Positions 1-7,538 of a stretch of DNA of 15,584 nucleotides are shown here, piece by piece. Source of the stretch: JBCBKP01 sp038521625 (lineage in GTDB: Bacteria; Planctomycetota; Phycisphaerae; Phycisphaerales; UBA1924); assembly GCA_038521625.1 (NCBI GenBank), contig JBCBKP010000046.1:1-15584 (forward strand), given 5' to 3'. The position numbers and the translations under genes are program-made. The notes under the pieces were generated by a model, which worked only from the letters and a program-made list of their open reading frames with translations, ran no database searches and was not told the DNA's origin. Position 1 is the stretch's first letter. The number at the start of each line of letters is the position of its first letter.

Positions 1-1443
1 CTCGCCGCGGGATGCGTCAGCGCGGCCCTGGTCGCGTCCGCTCTCCCGCTGATTCTGCTCGGCGTCAATCGCGGTCGGGCGGCGTTTGACGCGCTGCGGT
101 ACCACCTCCCCGAGATCCGGGATCTCGTGACCCAAACAGGCGGTTTCGACCTCTCGAACCCGTTGACGGCCACCACGCCCGGCTACCACCTCGCAATTGC
201 GAGTCTGGCTCGTATTCTCCCCGGATTCGGCGAAGATGCCGAGCTCGGATTCCGTCTGCTGAGCCTGGCGGTCGGCGTCGTGCTGGTCGCGAGCCTCGGG
301 TGGTGGCTCGGCCGTCGCCCTGGTGCCGCCCGTGGGTCGCTGCTGGCCCTGCCGTTCGCGCTCTCGCCCTACGTCGTCGCGTCCGCCGCCTGGAACCTGC
401 CCGACGACCTGGCGTGGCTCGGCGTGCTGCTCGTGCTGGTGCTCGCGCTGCGCGCCAGCGATTCACCGGCCCGCTGGATGCTCGTCGGCCTGGTCACGCT
501 GCCGTTGGTTCTGACGCGGCAGATCCATCTGTGGTCGGCGGCGGTGGTCTGGACGGCCGCCTGGTTCGGTGCGGCCGAGCCCGAGCTCTCGTCGCGGTCG
601 CTGCTCGGCGCCGACCTTCGCGCGCGGCTGGCTCGTCTCGGTGCGGCCCTGGCCGGGACGCTGCCGGCGTTCCTCGCGATCGCCTGGTTCTACAGGGAGT
701 GGGGCGGGCTGACGCCGTCGCGGTTCCAGGGCGACCACCAGGGGCCGAACCTCGCGACACCCGCGTTCGTCTTGACCCAGTTCGCGATCTTGGGCGTTTT
801 CTTCGCTGGTTGGCTCTGGCCGACGGTCCGCGGTCTCGGGCGTCGCGGCTGGGCTTTCGTCGCGGCGGCGGCGCTCGTTGGGCTGGTGCTGGCGGCCGTT
901 CCCGAGACGACGTACGACACCGACTCGGGGCGCTTTGGCGGGTGGTGGGCGCTCGCGAAGCTCGGTCCGGAGATCGCGGGGCGCTCGAGCCCTGCTTTGC
1001 TGGGGCTGGCACCGATGGGTGGCGCGGTGGTCGCGGTGTCGCTGCTCGGGCTGCCGGTCCGCGCCCGGCTGGTGCTGCTCGCGGCGCTGGCGGGGTTCCT
1101 CGCGGCGCAGTCCTCGACGAGCAACTCGTGGCAGCGGTACCACGAGCCGCTGGTGCTCATGTGGCTGGCGCTCGGCGTCGCCCTGGCGCGCGGCGGGCCG
1201 GGCTCGGAGGCGGCGTTATCGGGGCCGGTTGCACGGGTGTGGCGATGGGTGGGCCCGATCTTGCTCTCGGCGTTGCTGGGCGGGCTCGGCGTGCGCGCGG
1301 TCATGACGGGAGGGGCGGTCGAGCCGGGTCCGCCATCGCCCGAGCACTGGTCACCGGACGATCCGTGGTCCGGGACCGAACTCGGCGCGGATTGGGACGT
1401 CGGAGTGGTCGATGGGGAGCAAACCCGCGTGGGTGCTCCCTAG
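1..1443 (+). CDS. Multi-span membrane protein, GT-C glycosyltransferase-like (5' end outside window)
   Basis: The reading frame is open from base 1 to the TAG at 1441-1443, giving 480 visible residues; the true start lies upstream. A GTG at 127 is in frame, but coding clearly continues before it. The protein is a chain of hydrophobic, Leu/Ala/Val/Gly-rich segments separated by short Arg- and Pro-containing loops, as in integral membrane proteins with about ten spans. Near the visible N-terminus is an Asp-Ala-Leu-Arg-Tyr-His-Leu-Pro stretch (residues 30-37). Motifs of the type D-x-x-x-Y-H-x-P occur after the first span in GT-C proteins (dolichyl-phosphate-mannose transferase/ArnT-like), which use lipid-linked sugar donors. 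The last 45 residues are hydrophilic. It sits 114 nt before gmd on the same strand. The polysaccharide context fits a lipid-linked sugar transferase, but an O-antigen polymerase or ligase-type protein cannot be excluded. Membrane location is near certain; the enzymatic call is tentative. Confidence 0.6.
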   Translation, partial: LAAGCVSAALVASALPLILLGVNRGRAAFDALRYHLPEIRDLVTQTGGFDLSNPLTATTPGYHLAIASLARILPGFGEDAELGFRLLSLAVGVVLVASLGWWLGRRPGAARGSLLALPFALSPYVVASAAWNLPDDLAWLGVLLVLVLALRASDSPARWMLVGLVTLPLVLTRQIHLWSAAVVWTAAWFGAAEPELSSRSLLGADLRARLARLGAALAGTLPAFLAIAWFYREWGGLTPSRFQGDHQGPNLATPAFVLTQFAILGVFFAGWLWPTVRGLGRRGWAFVAAAALVGLVLAAVPETTYDTDSGRFGGWWALAKLGPEIAGRSSPALLGLAPMGGAVVAVSLLGLPVRARLVLLAALAGFLAAQSSTSNSWQRYHEPLVLMWLALGVALARGGPGSEAALSGPVARVWRWVGPILLSALLGGLGVRAVMTGGAVEPGPPSPEHWSPDDPWSGTELGADWDVGVVDGEQTRVGAP

Positions 1444-1542
1444 GGTTGCGCTTCACGCACGCCCGCTGGGGAGCGCGGGGGCCGTTCCGCCCTGGGAGGG
1501 GGTGTGGCGGCTCGTCGGGTGCGGCGCCGCGATCGGCGGTTT

Positions 1543-1548
1543 AAGGAG
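1543..1548 (+). promoter_or_regulatory. Ribosome binding site of gmd
   Basis: AAGGAG, 9 nt before the ATG at 1558. It decides the start against the in-frame upstream codon at 1504. Confidence 0.8.
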
Positions 1549-1557
1549 TCTGGTGGG

Positions 1558-2655
1558 ATGACGAGCTTTGACGATTCGGCAACCGCGAAGCTGCCGGCCT
1601 TCAACGGCAAGCGGGCCCTGATCACGGGCATCACGGGGCAGGACGGCAGCTACCTGGCCGAGCTGCTGATCGGCAAGGGCTACGAGGTGCACGGCATCAT
1701 CCGTCGCTCGAGCTCGTTCAACACCGGGCGCCTCGATCACCTCTACCTCGACCCGCACATCAAGGGCGGGCGGCTGAAGCTCCACTACGGCGACCTCTGC
1801 GACGCGGGCTCGCTGAGCCACATCATGGAGTCGGTCAAGCCGAGCGAGGTGTACAACCTCGGCGCGCAGAGCCACGTCCGCGTCAGCTTCGACATGCCGG
1901 TCTACACCGCCGAGACGGTGGCGATGGGCGCGTACAAGCTGCTCGAGGCCGTCCGCGAGTTCCAGGACAAGCACGGCTACCAGGTGCGGTACTACCAGGC
2001 GTCGAGCTCGGAGCAGTACGGCAAGGTCGTCGAGACGCCGCAGAAGGAGACGACGCCGTTCTACCCGCGGAGCCCGTACGCGGTCGCGAAGATGGCGGCG
2101 CACTGGATCACGGTGAACTACCGCGAGAGCTACGGGATGCACGCGAGCTGCGGCATCCTCTTCAACCACGAGAGCCCGCGCCGCGGCGAGACGTTCGTGA
2201 CCCGCAAGATCACCCGCGCGGTCGGCCGGATCAAGCTCGGGCTGCAGGACAAGCTGTTCCTGGGCAATCTCGACAGCAAGCGAGACTGGGGGTTCGCTGG
2301 CGACTACGTCGAGATGATGTGGCGGATGCTGCAGCAGGACGAGCCGGACGACTACGTGGTCGCGACGGGCAAGACGATCTCGGTCCGCGAGTTCGCCGAG
2401 CTTTCGTTCAACCACGTCGGTCTGAATTTCGCGGATCACGTCGAGTTCGACCCGCGATACCTGCGGCCGGCGGAGGTCGACCTGCTGCTGGGCGACCCGG
2501 CGAAGGCGAAGGAGAAGCTCGGCTGGGTGCCGACGACCTCGGTCGAGGAGCTGGCGGCGATGATGGTCGACGCCGACCTCGAGCTGGCGGCCCGCGAGAA
2601 GACGCTGGTCGACGCGGGCCACGAGATGCCGAGCTTCGTCGGTCACGACCAGTGA
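1558..2655 (+). CDS. gmd: GDP-mannose 4,6-dehydratase
   Basis: Converts GDP-D-mannose to GDP-4-keto-6-deoxy-D-mannose, the first step towards GDP-L-fucose (also GDP-rhamnose or GDP-perosamine). It is a 365-residue extended short-chain dehydrogenase, the usual family length. The N-terminus has the NAD(P)-binding Gly-rich loop GITGQDGSYL. Further family hallmarks are RRSSSFNTGRLDHLY, GAQSHVRVSF, the catalytic ASSSEQYGK segment (Ser in place of the common Thr), SPYAVAK with the Tyr-x-x-x-Lys pair, the near-invariant ILFNHESPRRGETFVTRK, and RPAEVDLLLGD. The ATG at 1558 is chosen because AAGGAG (1543-1548) lies 9 nt before it and because an earlier in-frame start (1504) would add 18 Arg-rich residues absent from the family. 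The partner enzyme Fcl is encoded about 11 kb away on the opposite strand. Third-position GC is very high (33 of the first 36 codons), typical of the window. Confidence 0.98.
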   Translation: MTSFDDSATAKLPAFNGKRALITGITGQDGSYLAELLIGKGYEVHGIIRRSSSFNTGRLDHLYLDPHIKGGRLKLHYGDLCDAGSLSHIMESVKPSEVYNLGAQSHVRVSFDMPVYTAETVAMGAYKLLEAVREFQDKHGYQVRYYQASSSEQYGKVVETPQKETTPFYPRSPYAVAKMAAHWITVNYRESYGMHASCGILFNHESPRRGETFVTRKITRAVGRIKLGLQDKLFLGNLDSKRDWGFAGDYVEMMWRMLQQDEPDDYVVATGKTISVREFAELSFNHVGLNFADHVEFDPRYLRPAEVDLLLGDPAKAKEKLGWVPTTSVEELAAMMVDADLELAAREKTLVDAGHEMPSFVGHDQ

Positions 2656-2694
2656 TCGGGGCGTAGGGCCGGCCGGATCCGGGCAGGGGCGCGC

Positions 2695-4353
2695 GTGCGG
2701 CAGTCGACGAAGCTGGTCGTCAACTCTGCGGTGTCGTTCATGCGCAGCGTGGGCACGATGGCGCTCGCGCTGGTCGCGATGCGCATCGTCTACCGCGAGC
2801 TCGCGGGCGGCGACTTCGGCATCTTCCAGAGCGTCGGCGCCGCGACGGCGCTGATGGCGCTGCTGACCACCGCGTTGACCGACGCCTCCAGCCGGCACAT
2901 GGCGCACGCGATCGGCGAGAAGGACACCGAGCGGGTCGCGCGGGTCTTCAACACCAACCTGCTGATGTACGGCACGATCTCGCTCGTGATCGTGCTCGGC
3001 GGGCTGGTCCTCGCGGGCCCGGTGATCGCCTGGCTGGGCGACAAGATCCCGGCCGGGCGCGAGTCCGACGCGGAGATGGTGTTCCGGATCTCGGCCGTGA
3101 CCGTCGCGACGCTGGCGCTGACCACGTCGTTCACCTCCGTGGCCAACGCCCACCAGAAGATCTACCTCGTCGCGCCGCTCGAGATTGCTGGCTCGCTCCT
3201 CCGCCTCGCGGGCGCCTTCGCGCTGCTGGTCTCGCCGATCTCGCAGCTGCTCACCTGGACGCTGGTCGTCCTGGGCTCACAGCTCGCGGTGCTGCTGCTC
3301 ACCGCGGGGGTCGTGATGCGGACGTTCGAGGTCGCCAGGATCCGGCCCTCGCTGTTCCGGCGGTCGATGGTGGGCGAGCTGCTGAGCTACGGCGGCTGGG
3401 TCGTCCTCTCGACGATCTCCTGGCAGCTGCGCGTGCAGGCCGCGACGCTCATGATGGCCAAGCTCGTCGGTCTGGTCGTCGTCGAGGCGTACCGGATCGC
3501 GATGACCCTGGGCGGCGTGCAGAACTCGGTCGCGCTGACGCTCAACACCGCCGCGAGCCCGGCCGTCGTCACCCACCACGGCGCCGGGCAGTCGGGCACG
3601 GTCCGATCGCTCGTGCTCACGGCCTCGAAGTTCTCGGCGTACGCCTCGGCGCTCGCCGCGATCCCGCTGGTCTTCGAGACCCGGACGCTGCTGGAACTCT
3701 GGCTCGGCGCCGACGCGCCGGGGCTGGACACCATCGCCCCGCTGACCCGCGTGGCCTCGGTCTGGCTGCTGCTGCAGTCCATGGGCCACGGGTACGTCTT
3801 CGCGATCAACGCGACGGGCAAGATCGGGCCGTTCACGCTGGCGACCGTCGCGATCGATGCCTCGGCTCTCGCCGGGTCCGGCGCGGTCCTCTGGTGGGCC
3901 ACGGCCGAGGCGCCGCCGCTCGGGCCGGAAGCCGCGCTCGCGGCCCGGGCGATCCTGGTGCACCTGGGCGAGACGCCGGCGATCGTCGTGCCCGCGCTCG
4001 CGCTGCTCTCGATGGTCGCCCACCTAATCATGCGTGCCGTCTACGTGGGCGGCAAGATCGGGCTGGCCAAACGCGAGTTCCTGGCCAAGAGCCTGCTGCC
4101 GGCCGGGCTCTGCCTCGGCGCGGGCTCGTTCGCCGCCTGGGGCGTGACCGGGCTGATGGAGCCGGGCCTCGTCCGAGTCATCGCGTCGACCGCGGCGGCC
4201 TACGCGGGGCTCGGCCTCAGCGTCTGGACCGTCGGACTCTCCGCCGAGGAGCGGGGCCACCTCGTCCGGCTCGGACGCGGGCTGGCGGTAAAGATCATTC
4301 CCGGCCGCCGTGCGGCGTCCGGCGAGGACCAGAGGTCGGAGGCGGCGCCGTGA
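2695..4353 (+). CDS. Wzx-type oligosaccharide flippase (MOP/MATE superfamily)
   Basis: Predicted to move the lipid-linked repeat unit across the inner membrane for polymerisation. The 552 residues form about 12-14 hydrophobic spans. The N-terminus follows the polysaccharide-transporter pattern: a short polar start, a first span (about 17-34), then the LAGGDFGIFQ segment leading into the second span, like the conserved Phe-Gly motif at this place in Wzx proteins. A hydrophilic loop of about 25 residues with Glu, Lys and Arg (around 67-85) separates spans two and three. The C-terminal 25 residues are charged and probably cytoplasmic. Start: GTG at 2695, 39 nt after gmd, chosen because it gives a normal Wzx N-terminus; the Shine-Dalgarno match is weak and a later ATG (2740) would cut into the first span. 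The gene overlaps the next one by 4 nt (GTGA), implying translational coupling. A MATE-like transporter of another lipid-linked glycan is the main alternative. Confidence 0.85.
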   Translation: MRQSTKLVVNSAVSFMRSVGTMALALVAMRIVYRELAGGDFGIFQSVGAATALMALLTTALTDASSRHMAHAIGEKDTERVARVFNTNLLMYGTISLVIVLGGLVLAGPVIAWLGDKIPAGRESDAEMVFRISAVTVATLALTTSFTSVANAHQKIYLVAPLEIAGSLLRLAGAFALLVSPISQLLTWTLVVLGSQLAVLLLTAGVVMRTFEVARIRPSLFRRSMVGELLSYGGWVVLSTISWQLRVQAATLMMAKLVGLVVVEAYRIAMTLGGVQNSVALTLNTAASPAVVTHHGAGQSGTVRSLVLTASKFSAYASALAAIPLVFETRTLLELWLGADAPGLDTIAPLTRVASVWLLLQSMGHGYVFAINATGKIGPFTLATVAIDASALAGSGAVLWWATAEAPPLGPEAALAARAILVHLGETPAIVVPALALLSMVAHLIMRAVYVGGKIGLAKREFLAKSLLPAGLCLGAGSFAAWGVTGLMEPGLVRVIASTAAAYAGLGLSVWTVGLSAEERGHLVRLGRGLAVKIIPGRRAASGEDQRSEAAP

Positions 4354-5546
4354 GCGAGCAGAACGCCGGTGTGGGTGGTGTGCGGATGCCGCGGGTGCTG
4401 TACGTCGCGCACGAGTGGGACTACGGCGCCGGCGGGCACGGCTTCGAGCACTTCAACTTCTTCGACACGCTCCAGCGGATGGGGCTGCCGCTGATCTACT
4501 TCGACATCGGGATGGGCTCGAAGATCGGCAAAGCGGCGATGAACCGCCGCCTGCGCGAGATCGTCGACACTGAGAAGCCCGACGCCCTGTTCTGCGTGCT
4601 CTTCAAGGACGAGCTCGATCAGGCGACGATGCGGGCGATCACCGAGGAGACGGGCTGCGTCACGTTCAACTGGTTCTGCGACGACCACTGGCGCTTCGAC
4701 AACTTCACCAGGCACTGGGCGCCGTGCTTCAGGTTCGTCTCAACCACGGCGCACTCGGCGCTCGCCAAGTACGAGGACCTGGGTCACGATGGGCTGATCC
4801 AGACCCAGTGGGCCGCCAACCCGTTCTGCTACCGCCCCGATTCCGGCGAGGGCTGCGAGCACGAGGCCACGTTCGTGGGCCGGCTCTACGGCACGCGCGG
4901 GGCCGTGATCGAGCACCTCATTGCGGACGGCCTCGACGTCGCGGCGTGGGGCCCGGGCTGGGACAACGGCAAGCTCGATCAGGACCAGATGATCCGCGTC
5001 TTCAGCCGCTCGCGCGTCAACATCAACCTGACCGACGCGGCCGTCCCGCAGACCCAGGTCTCGGCGAGGATCAAACAGAAGATCGGCCGCAACCTCCGCC
5101 GGCTCGGGCTGTTCGAGGCCGTCCAGAAGCTGCGCGGCGGGCCCGGCGGGCCGAAGGGGATGGACGACGAACGGTTCGAGCGGGCGCCGCAGATCAAGGG
5201 CCGCAACTTCGAGGTGCCCGCTTGCGGCGGATTCCTGCTGACCGGCACGGCCGAGAGGCTCGGGGAGTACTACGAGATCGGCGAGGAGATCGTGACCTTC
5301 GAGCACCCCTCGCAGATCCCCGAGATCGCGAAGACGTACCTCGAGGACGAGCCGCGCCGGGCCGCGATCGCGCGGGCGGGGTACGACCGGACGATGCGCG
5401 AGCACACCTACGTGCACCGATTCTGCGAGATTTTCGAGCGCATCGGCACGCCGATCGGCCCGCCGGATTCGTTCCTGACCGAGGCCAGGCTCTCGGGCGC
5501 CGAGCCGGCGGGCGAGCTGCTCCGGGTCGAGCCCGCGCCGGCCTGA
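4350..5546 (+). CDS. Glycosyltransferase, CgeB-like (GT-B fold)
   Basis: Predicted cytoplasmic sugar transferase of 398 residues, in the group-1/CgeB-like class. The N-terminal half starts with a Rossmann strand (PRVLYVAHEWDYGAGGHG). It then has a DALFCVLFKDELD segment and CVTFNWFCDDHWRFD, typical of this class, where Asp/His-rich turns follow strands. The C-terminal half has the characteristic block KGRNFEVPACGGFLLTG (about 283-299), then GEEIVTF and a helix ending in the Arg-containing tail seen in CgeB-like proteins; this is where the nucleotide-sugar donor binds in GT-B enzymes. Start: GTG at 4350, with GGAGG at 4338-4342 spaced 7 nt; an internal ATG at 4386 just before the first strand is possible. 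The GTG overlaps the flippase stop codon. The gene ends 6 nt from the end of the convergent DUF268 gene. Donor and acceptor sugars cannot be told from sequence. Confidence 0.87.
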   Translation: MSEQNAGVGGVRMPRVLYVAHEWDYGAGGHGFEHFNFFDTLQRMGLPLIYFDIGMGSKIGKAAMNRRLREIVDTEKPDALFCVLFKDELDQATMRAITEETGCVTFNWFCDDHWRFDNFTRHWAPCFRFVSTTAHSALAKYEDLGHDGLIQTQWAANPFCYRPDSGEGCEHEATFVGRLYGTRGAVIEHLIADGLDVAAWGPGWDNGKLDQDQMIRVFSRSRVNINLTDAAVPQTQVSARIKQKIGRNLRRLGLFEAVQKLRGGPGGPKGMDDERFERAPQIKGRNFEVPACGGFLLTGTAERLGEYYEIGEEIVTFEHPSQIPEIAKTYLEDEPRRAAIARAGYDRTMREHTYVHRFCEIFERIGTPIGPPDSFLTEARLSGAEPAGELLRVEPAPA

Positions 5547-5556
5547 GCCGGCTCAG
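5543..5556. repeat. 14-nt perfect palindrome holding two convergent stop codons
   Basis: CTGAGCCGGCTCAG reads the same on both strands. It contains the TGA of the glycosyltransferase gene (5544-5546) and the TGA of the DUF268 gene (5553-5555, minus strand). As RNA it could form only a short stem of about 5 bp, so it is at best a weak bidirectional stop signal. Confidence 0.6.
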
Positions 5557-6362
5557 CCCGGGTTCTTCTCGAGCTCGAAGACACCGCAGCCGAGGTTCAG
5601 GCCGAAGGTGTTGCGCGCCTCGGGGCCGAACGGGTCGGCGTCGTGGTGGATCTCGCTCGCGTCGTCGATGTACGCGAACGCCCGGACCGACAGGCGGTCC
5701 GCGATCATGTCGTCGAGGATGAACGGCAGGCTGAAGATCCGGTGCGCGTCGAACTCGATCCGCTGGCGTCGGCCGATCGGCACCGCGAAGTAGAACGTGC
5801 CGCCGGGGCGGAGCATGCGGAGCAGGTTGTTCCAGCCGTCGCGCCAGCCGTCGTAGTTGATCGGGTCGCCGTACCGGCCGAGCCCGAAGTGCTCGAGCGT
5901 GTGGAGGCAGCTGAGCGAATCGGTGCATCCGACGTACGAGTCGGGGATGTCCATGAGATCGCAGACCTCGAAACGCAGGTTCCTGGCCGAGGACGTCGTC
6001 GGCCGGATGTCGATGACGCGGATCGGCATGAACGAGGCGACGTGGGCGCAGAACCCACCGACGGCGCTGCCCACGTCCACGTGCTCGGACGGCCGGTTCT
6101 TGAACAGACGCTGGGCGGCCCACAGATCCATATGGAAATAGACGCCCCAGGCGTGGCCGCCGCTCTCGAAGCGATCGTGCAGGCACGGGTAGTTCTTGAC
6201 CAAGGGGAACTCGATCGGCTTGCCCTCGGACTCGCGCCGGCGGATCGCCCCGAGCATCTCGCGACGGTTGCGCATGTAGGGCCGGATCCCCCGCAGCGCC
6301 GTCCGAGTGCGCTCGAAGTTGACGCCGAGGGTGTTGAGCAAGCTGCTGGCTTTGCGGTGCAC
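5553..6362 (-). CDS. DUF268 family protein, SAM-methyltransferase-like
   Basis: A 269-residue protein resembling the DUF268 family, found in polysaccharide clusters and folded like class I SAM-dependent methyltransferases. The central HVDVGSAVGGFCAHV (about 94-108) fits methyltransferase motif I, followed by a strand ending in Asp (VIDIRP, 116-121). SLSCLHTLEHFGLGRYGDPI (149-168) and LRPGGTFYFAVPIG (184-197) match the later methyltransferase elements, and the Leu-Glu-His-x-Gly-Leu-Gly-Arg-Tyr-Gly-Asp block is the clearest DUF268 marker. The N-terminal 50 residues are basic and helical. Start: GTG at 6362, supported by a strong purine-rich site (GGGGAGGG on the minus strand, plus coordinates 6369-6376) about 6 nt upstream. 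It lies 18 nt after the fucosyltransferase-like gene, so the two probably share a transcript. It may O- or N-methylate a sugar, but no member activity can be assigned here with certainty. Confidence 0.8.
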   Translation of the reverse strand: MHRKASSLLNTLGVNFERTRTALRGIRPYMRNRREMLGAIRRRESEGKPIEFPLVKNYPCLHDRFESGGHAWGVYFHMDLWAAQRLFKNRPSEHVDVGSAVGGFCAHVASFMPIRVIDIRPTTSSARNLRFEVCDLMDIPDSYVGCTDSLSCLHTLEHFGLGRYGDPINYDGWRDGWNNLLRMLRPGGTFYFAVPIGRRQRIEFDAHRIFSLPFILDDMIADRLSVRAFAYIDDASEIHHDADPFGPEARNTFGLNLGCGVFELEKNPG

Positions 6363-6368
6363 GGATGA

Positions 6369-6376
6369 CCCTCCCC
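6369..6376 (-). promoter_or_regulatory. Ribosome binding site of the DUF268 gene
   Basis: GGGGAGGG on the minus strand, 6 nt before the GTG start at 6362. It is the main support for a GTG rather than a later ATG. Confidence 0.65.
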
Positions 6377-6380
6377 GCCT

Positions 6381-7325
6381 CTAGGCGTCCCAGCCGCGCA
6401 CGAGCACCGCGGCCTGCTCCGGTGAGACCTCGCCGGCCTCGGTCGTCTCGATGAGCAGCGACGGATCGCCCGGGTACATGTGCTTCGCCGCGCCGGGATA
6501 CCAGACCGACGGGATGTCGGCGATCAGCGCGGCCCACAGGCTGAAGCTCGAGTTGCTGGTCCCGATCAGGATCTTCCCCCCGGCGAGCAGCAGGATGTCG
6601 ACGATCGACGGGCTTTTCGGAGCCCGGGTCGTGCCGGGCTCGGCGAGGATGTCGGCGATCTGCTCGTCCGAGCCGTCTGAGAACACGACCGCCGGCGCGT
6701 CGGTGCCGATCGCCTCGCGCGTCGCCGCGAGGGCACGCTTGTACCAGGCGTCGCGCATGACCCAGCTCGATTCGCGGTAGAGGTCGACCTGCTGACCCTC
6801 GGACATGACCTTCTTGTCGCCGCGACGCACGTGGATCGCGATGTAGTCCCTTGGGAGCGCAGCCCGGGCGCGCTCGAGCCGGGCCCGCATGCCGGGAGCG
6901 AGGATCGCCGGGAGGCGGCGCGCGAGCAGGGCCCGGTGGTGGGGGGCGTCGCCGTCGAAGAAGTTGTCGCCCCACTCCGGGAAGCGGAAGACCACGAGAT
7001 GATCGGTCCCCGGGTCGGCCGCGGCGGCCTCGATCGCCGCGTCGGCGTCGGTGTGCTCGTGTCGGACGGCCGACCTGAGCAGCTCGCGCTTCCGGCGTCC
7101 GCTCACGAAGCCGTCGCTGGAGAAATAGCCCCAGTAGAGCCGGAGGTCGCGCTCGCGCCGCAGGATCGGGCCGAGCTTCGGCTGAACCCAACGCGGCGCG
7201 AGGATCCGGGCCCCGGATCGTTCGGCGAACGCCTCGGCGCGGGCCCAGGGGATCAGCGCGTTGCCAAGCCCGGACCGGGGGATGTCCGGGTAGGCAAAGA
7301 GGTTGGCGGGCCCGTCGTCCGGCAT
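6381..7325 (-). CDS. GT11-like glycosyltransferase (alpha-1,2-fucosyltransferase type)
   Basis: Likely transfers fucose from GDP-L-fucose to a growing glycan in the cytoplasm. Counting from the ATG at 7325 (314 residues), an N-terminal SGLGNALIPWARAEAFAERSGA stretch (18-39) corresponds to the GLGNQ-type nucleotide-binding start of GT11 enzymes. IAIHVRRGD (162-170) is the family's donor-binding HxRRGD motif. VVFSDGSDEQI (213-223) matches the FSDD-like motif, and LIGTSNSSFSLWAAL (253-267) the SSFSWWAA-like motif. GTG at 7370 would add 15 residues (total 329); ATG is preferred because the Gly-Leu-Gly-Asn motif then falls at the usual distance from the start, though neither codon has a good ribosome site. 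The gene heads a minus-strand pair with DUF268. Gmd and Fcl in the same window supply the expected donor. The linkage and acceptor are unknown, and other GDP-sugar donors remain possible. Confidence 0.8.
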   Translation of the reverse strand: MPDDGPANLFAYPDIPRSGLGNALIPWARAEAFAERSGARILAPRWVQPKLGPILRRERDLRLYWGYFSSDGFVSGRRKRELLRSAVRHEHTDADAAIEAAAADPGTDHLVVFRFPEWGDNFFDGDAPHHRALLARRLPAILAPGMRARLERARAALPRDYIAIHVRRGDKKVMSEGQQVDLYRESSWVMRDAWYKRALAATREAIGTDAPAVVFSDGSDEQIADILAEPGTTRAPKSPSIVDILLLAGGKILIGTSNSSFSLWAALIADIPSVWYPGAAKHMYPGDPSLLIETTEAGEVSPEQAAVLVRGWDA

Positions 7326-7538
7326 CGGCGGCGATGCTAGAGCGGGCGGCTCCGAGACGTCGCCGTCCACCGCTCAGAGAGGGGGCACGGCGGCAAGACC
7401 GGGGCGACCCCGCGCGGCGGGGCAGACGTAGAGGGACGGCCGGGCTGACGCCGGTCCGGGCGGCCGATAGGGTTCGGTCGGTGTTGGTCTCGCCGGGGCG
7501 GCCGGCCGCGGCCCGCCCCTCCCGTTCACGGGGATTCG
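7326..7538. other. Divergent intergenic region between the GT11-like gene and the polymerase
   Basis: This 213-nt stretch separates two oppositely transcribed genes and so should hold promoters for both. If the GT11-like gene starts at its GTG (7370), 45 nt of it are coding. On the minus strand, TAGCAT lies 8 nt before the ATG at 7325 and could be a -10 element. On the plus strand a weak promoter-like pair lies at 7445-7473. No small ORF, hairpin or repeat stands out. Confidence 0.5.
7445..7473 (+). promoter_or_regulatory. Weak candidate promoter for the polymerase operon
   Basis: CTGACG (7445-7450) and TAGGGT (7468-7473) are spaced 17 nt, resembling a vegetative -35/-10 pair with 4 of 6 and 3 of 6 matches. 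It would give a leader of about 60 nt before the ATG at 7539. Found by eye only. Confidence 0.25.

Noticed and set aside
1521..1538. Small GC hairpin (CGCCG-CGAT-CGGCG) before the gmd ribosome site as a terminator or attenuator
   Set aside because: Only 5 bp and no T-run, and such stems are expected by chance at this GC content.
1504..1557. In-frame upstream start for gmd
   Set aside because: It would add 18 Arg-rich residues without family match and ignores the good ribosome site at 1543-1548.
1453..3153. A 566-codon minus-strand open frame opposite gmd and the flippase
   Set aside because: It is antisense to a near-invariant gmd and its translation is Arg/His/Leu/Asp repeats without domains, a shadow of high GC3.
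5194..7191. A 665-codon open frame on the minus strand across the DUF268 and GT11-like genes
   Set aside because: Arg/Pro/Ala-rich low-complexity translation typical of an out-of-frame reading of GC-rich DNA. The other frames encode two proteins with clear family motifs and start sites.
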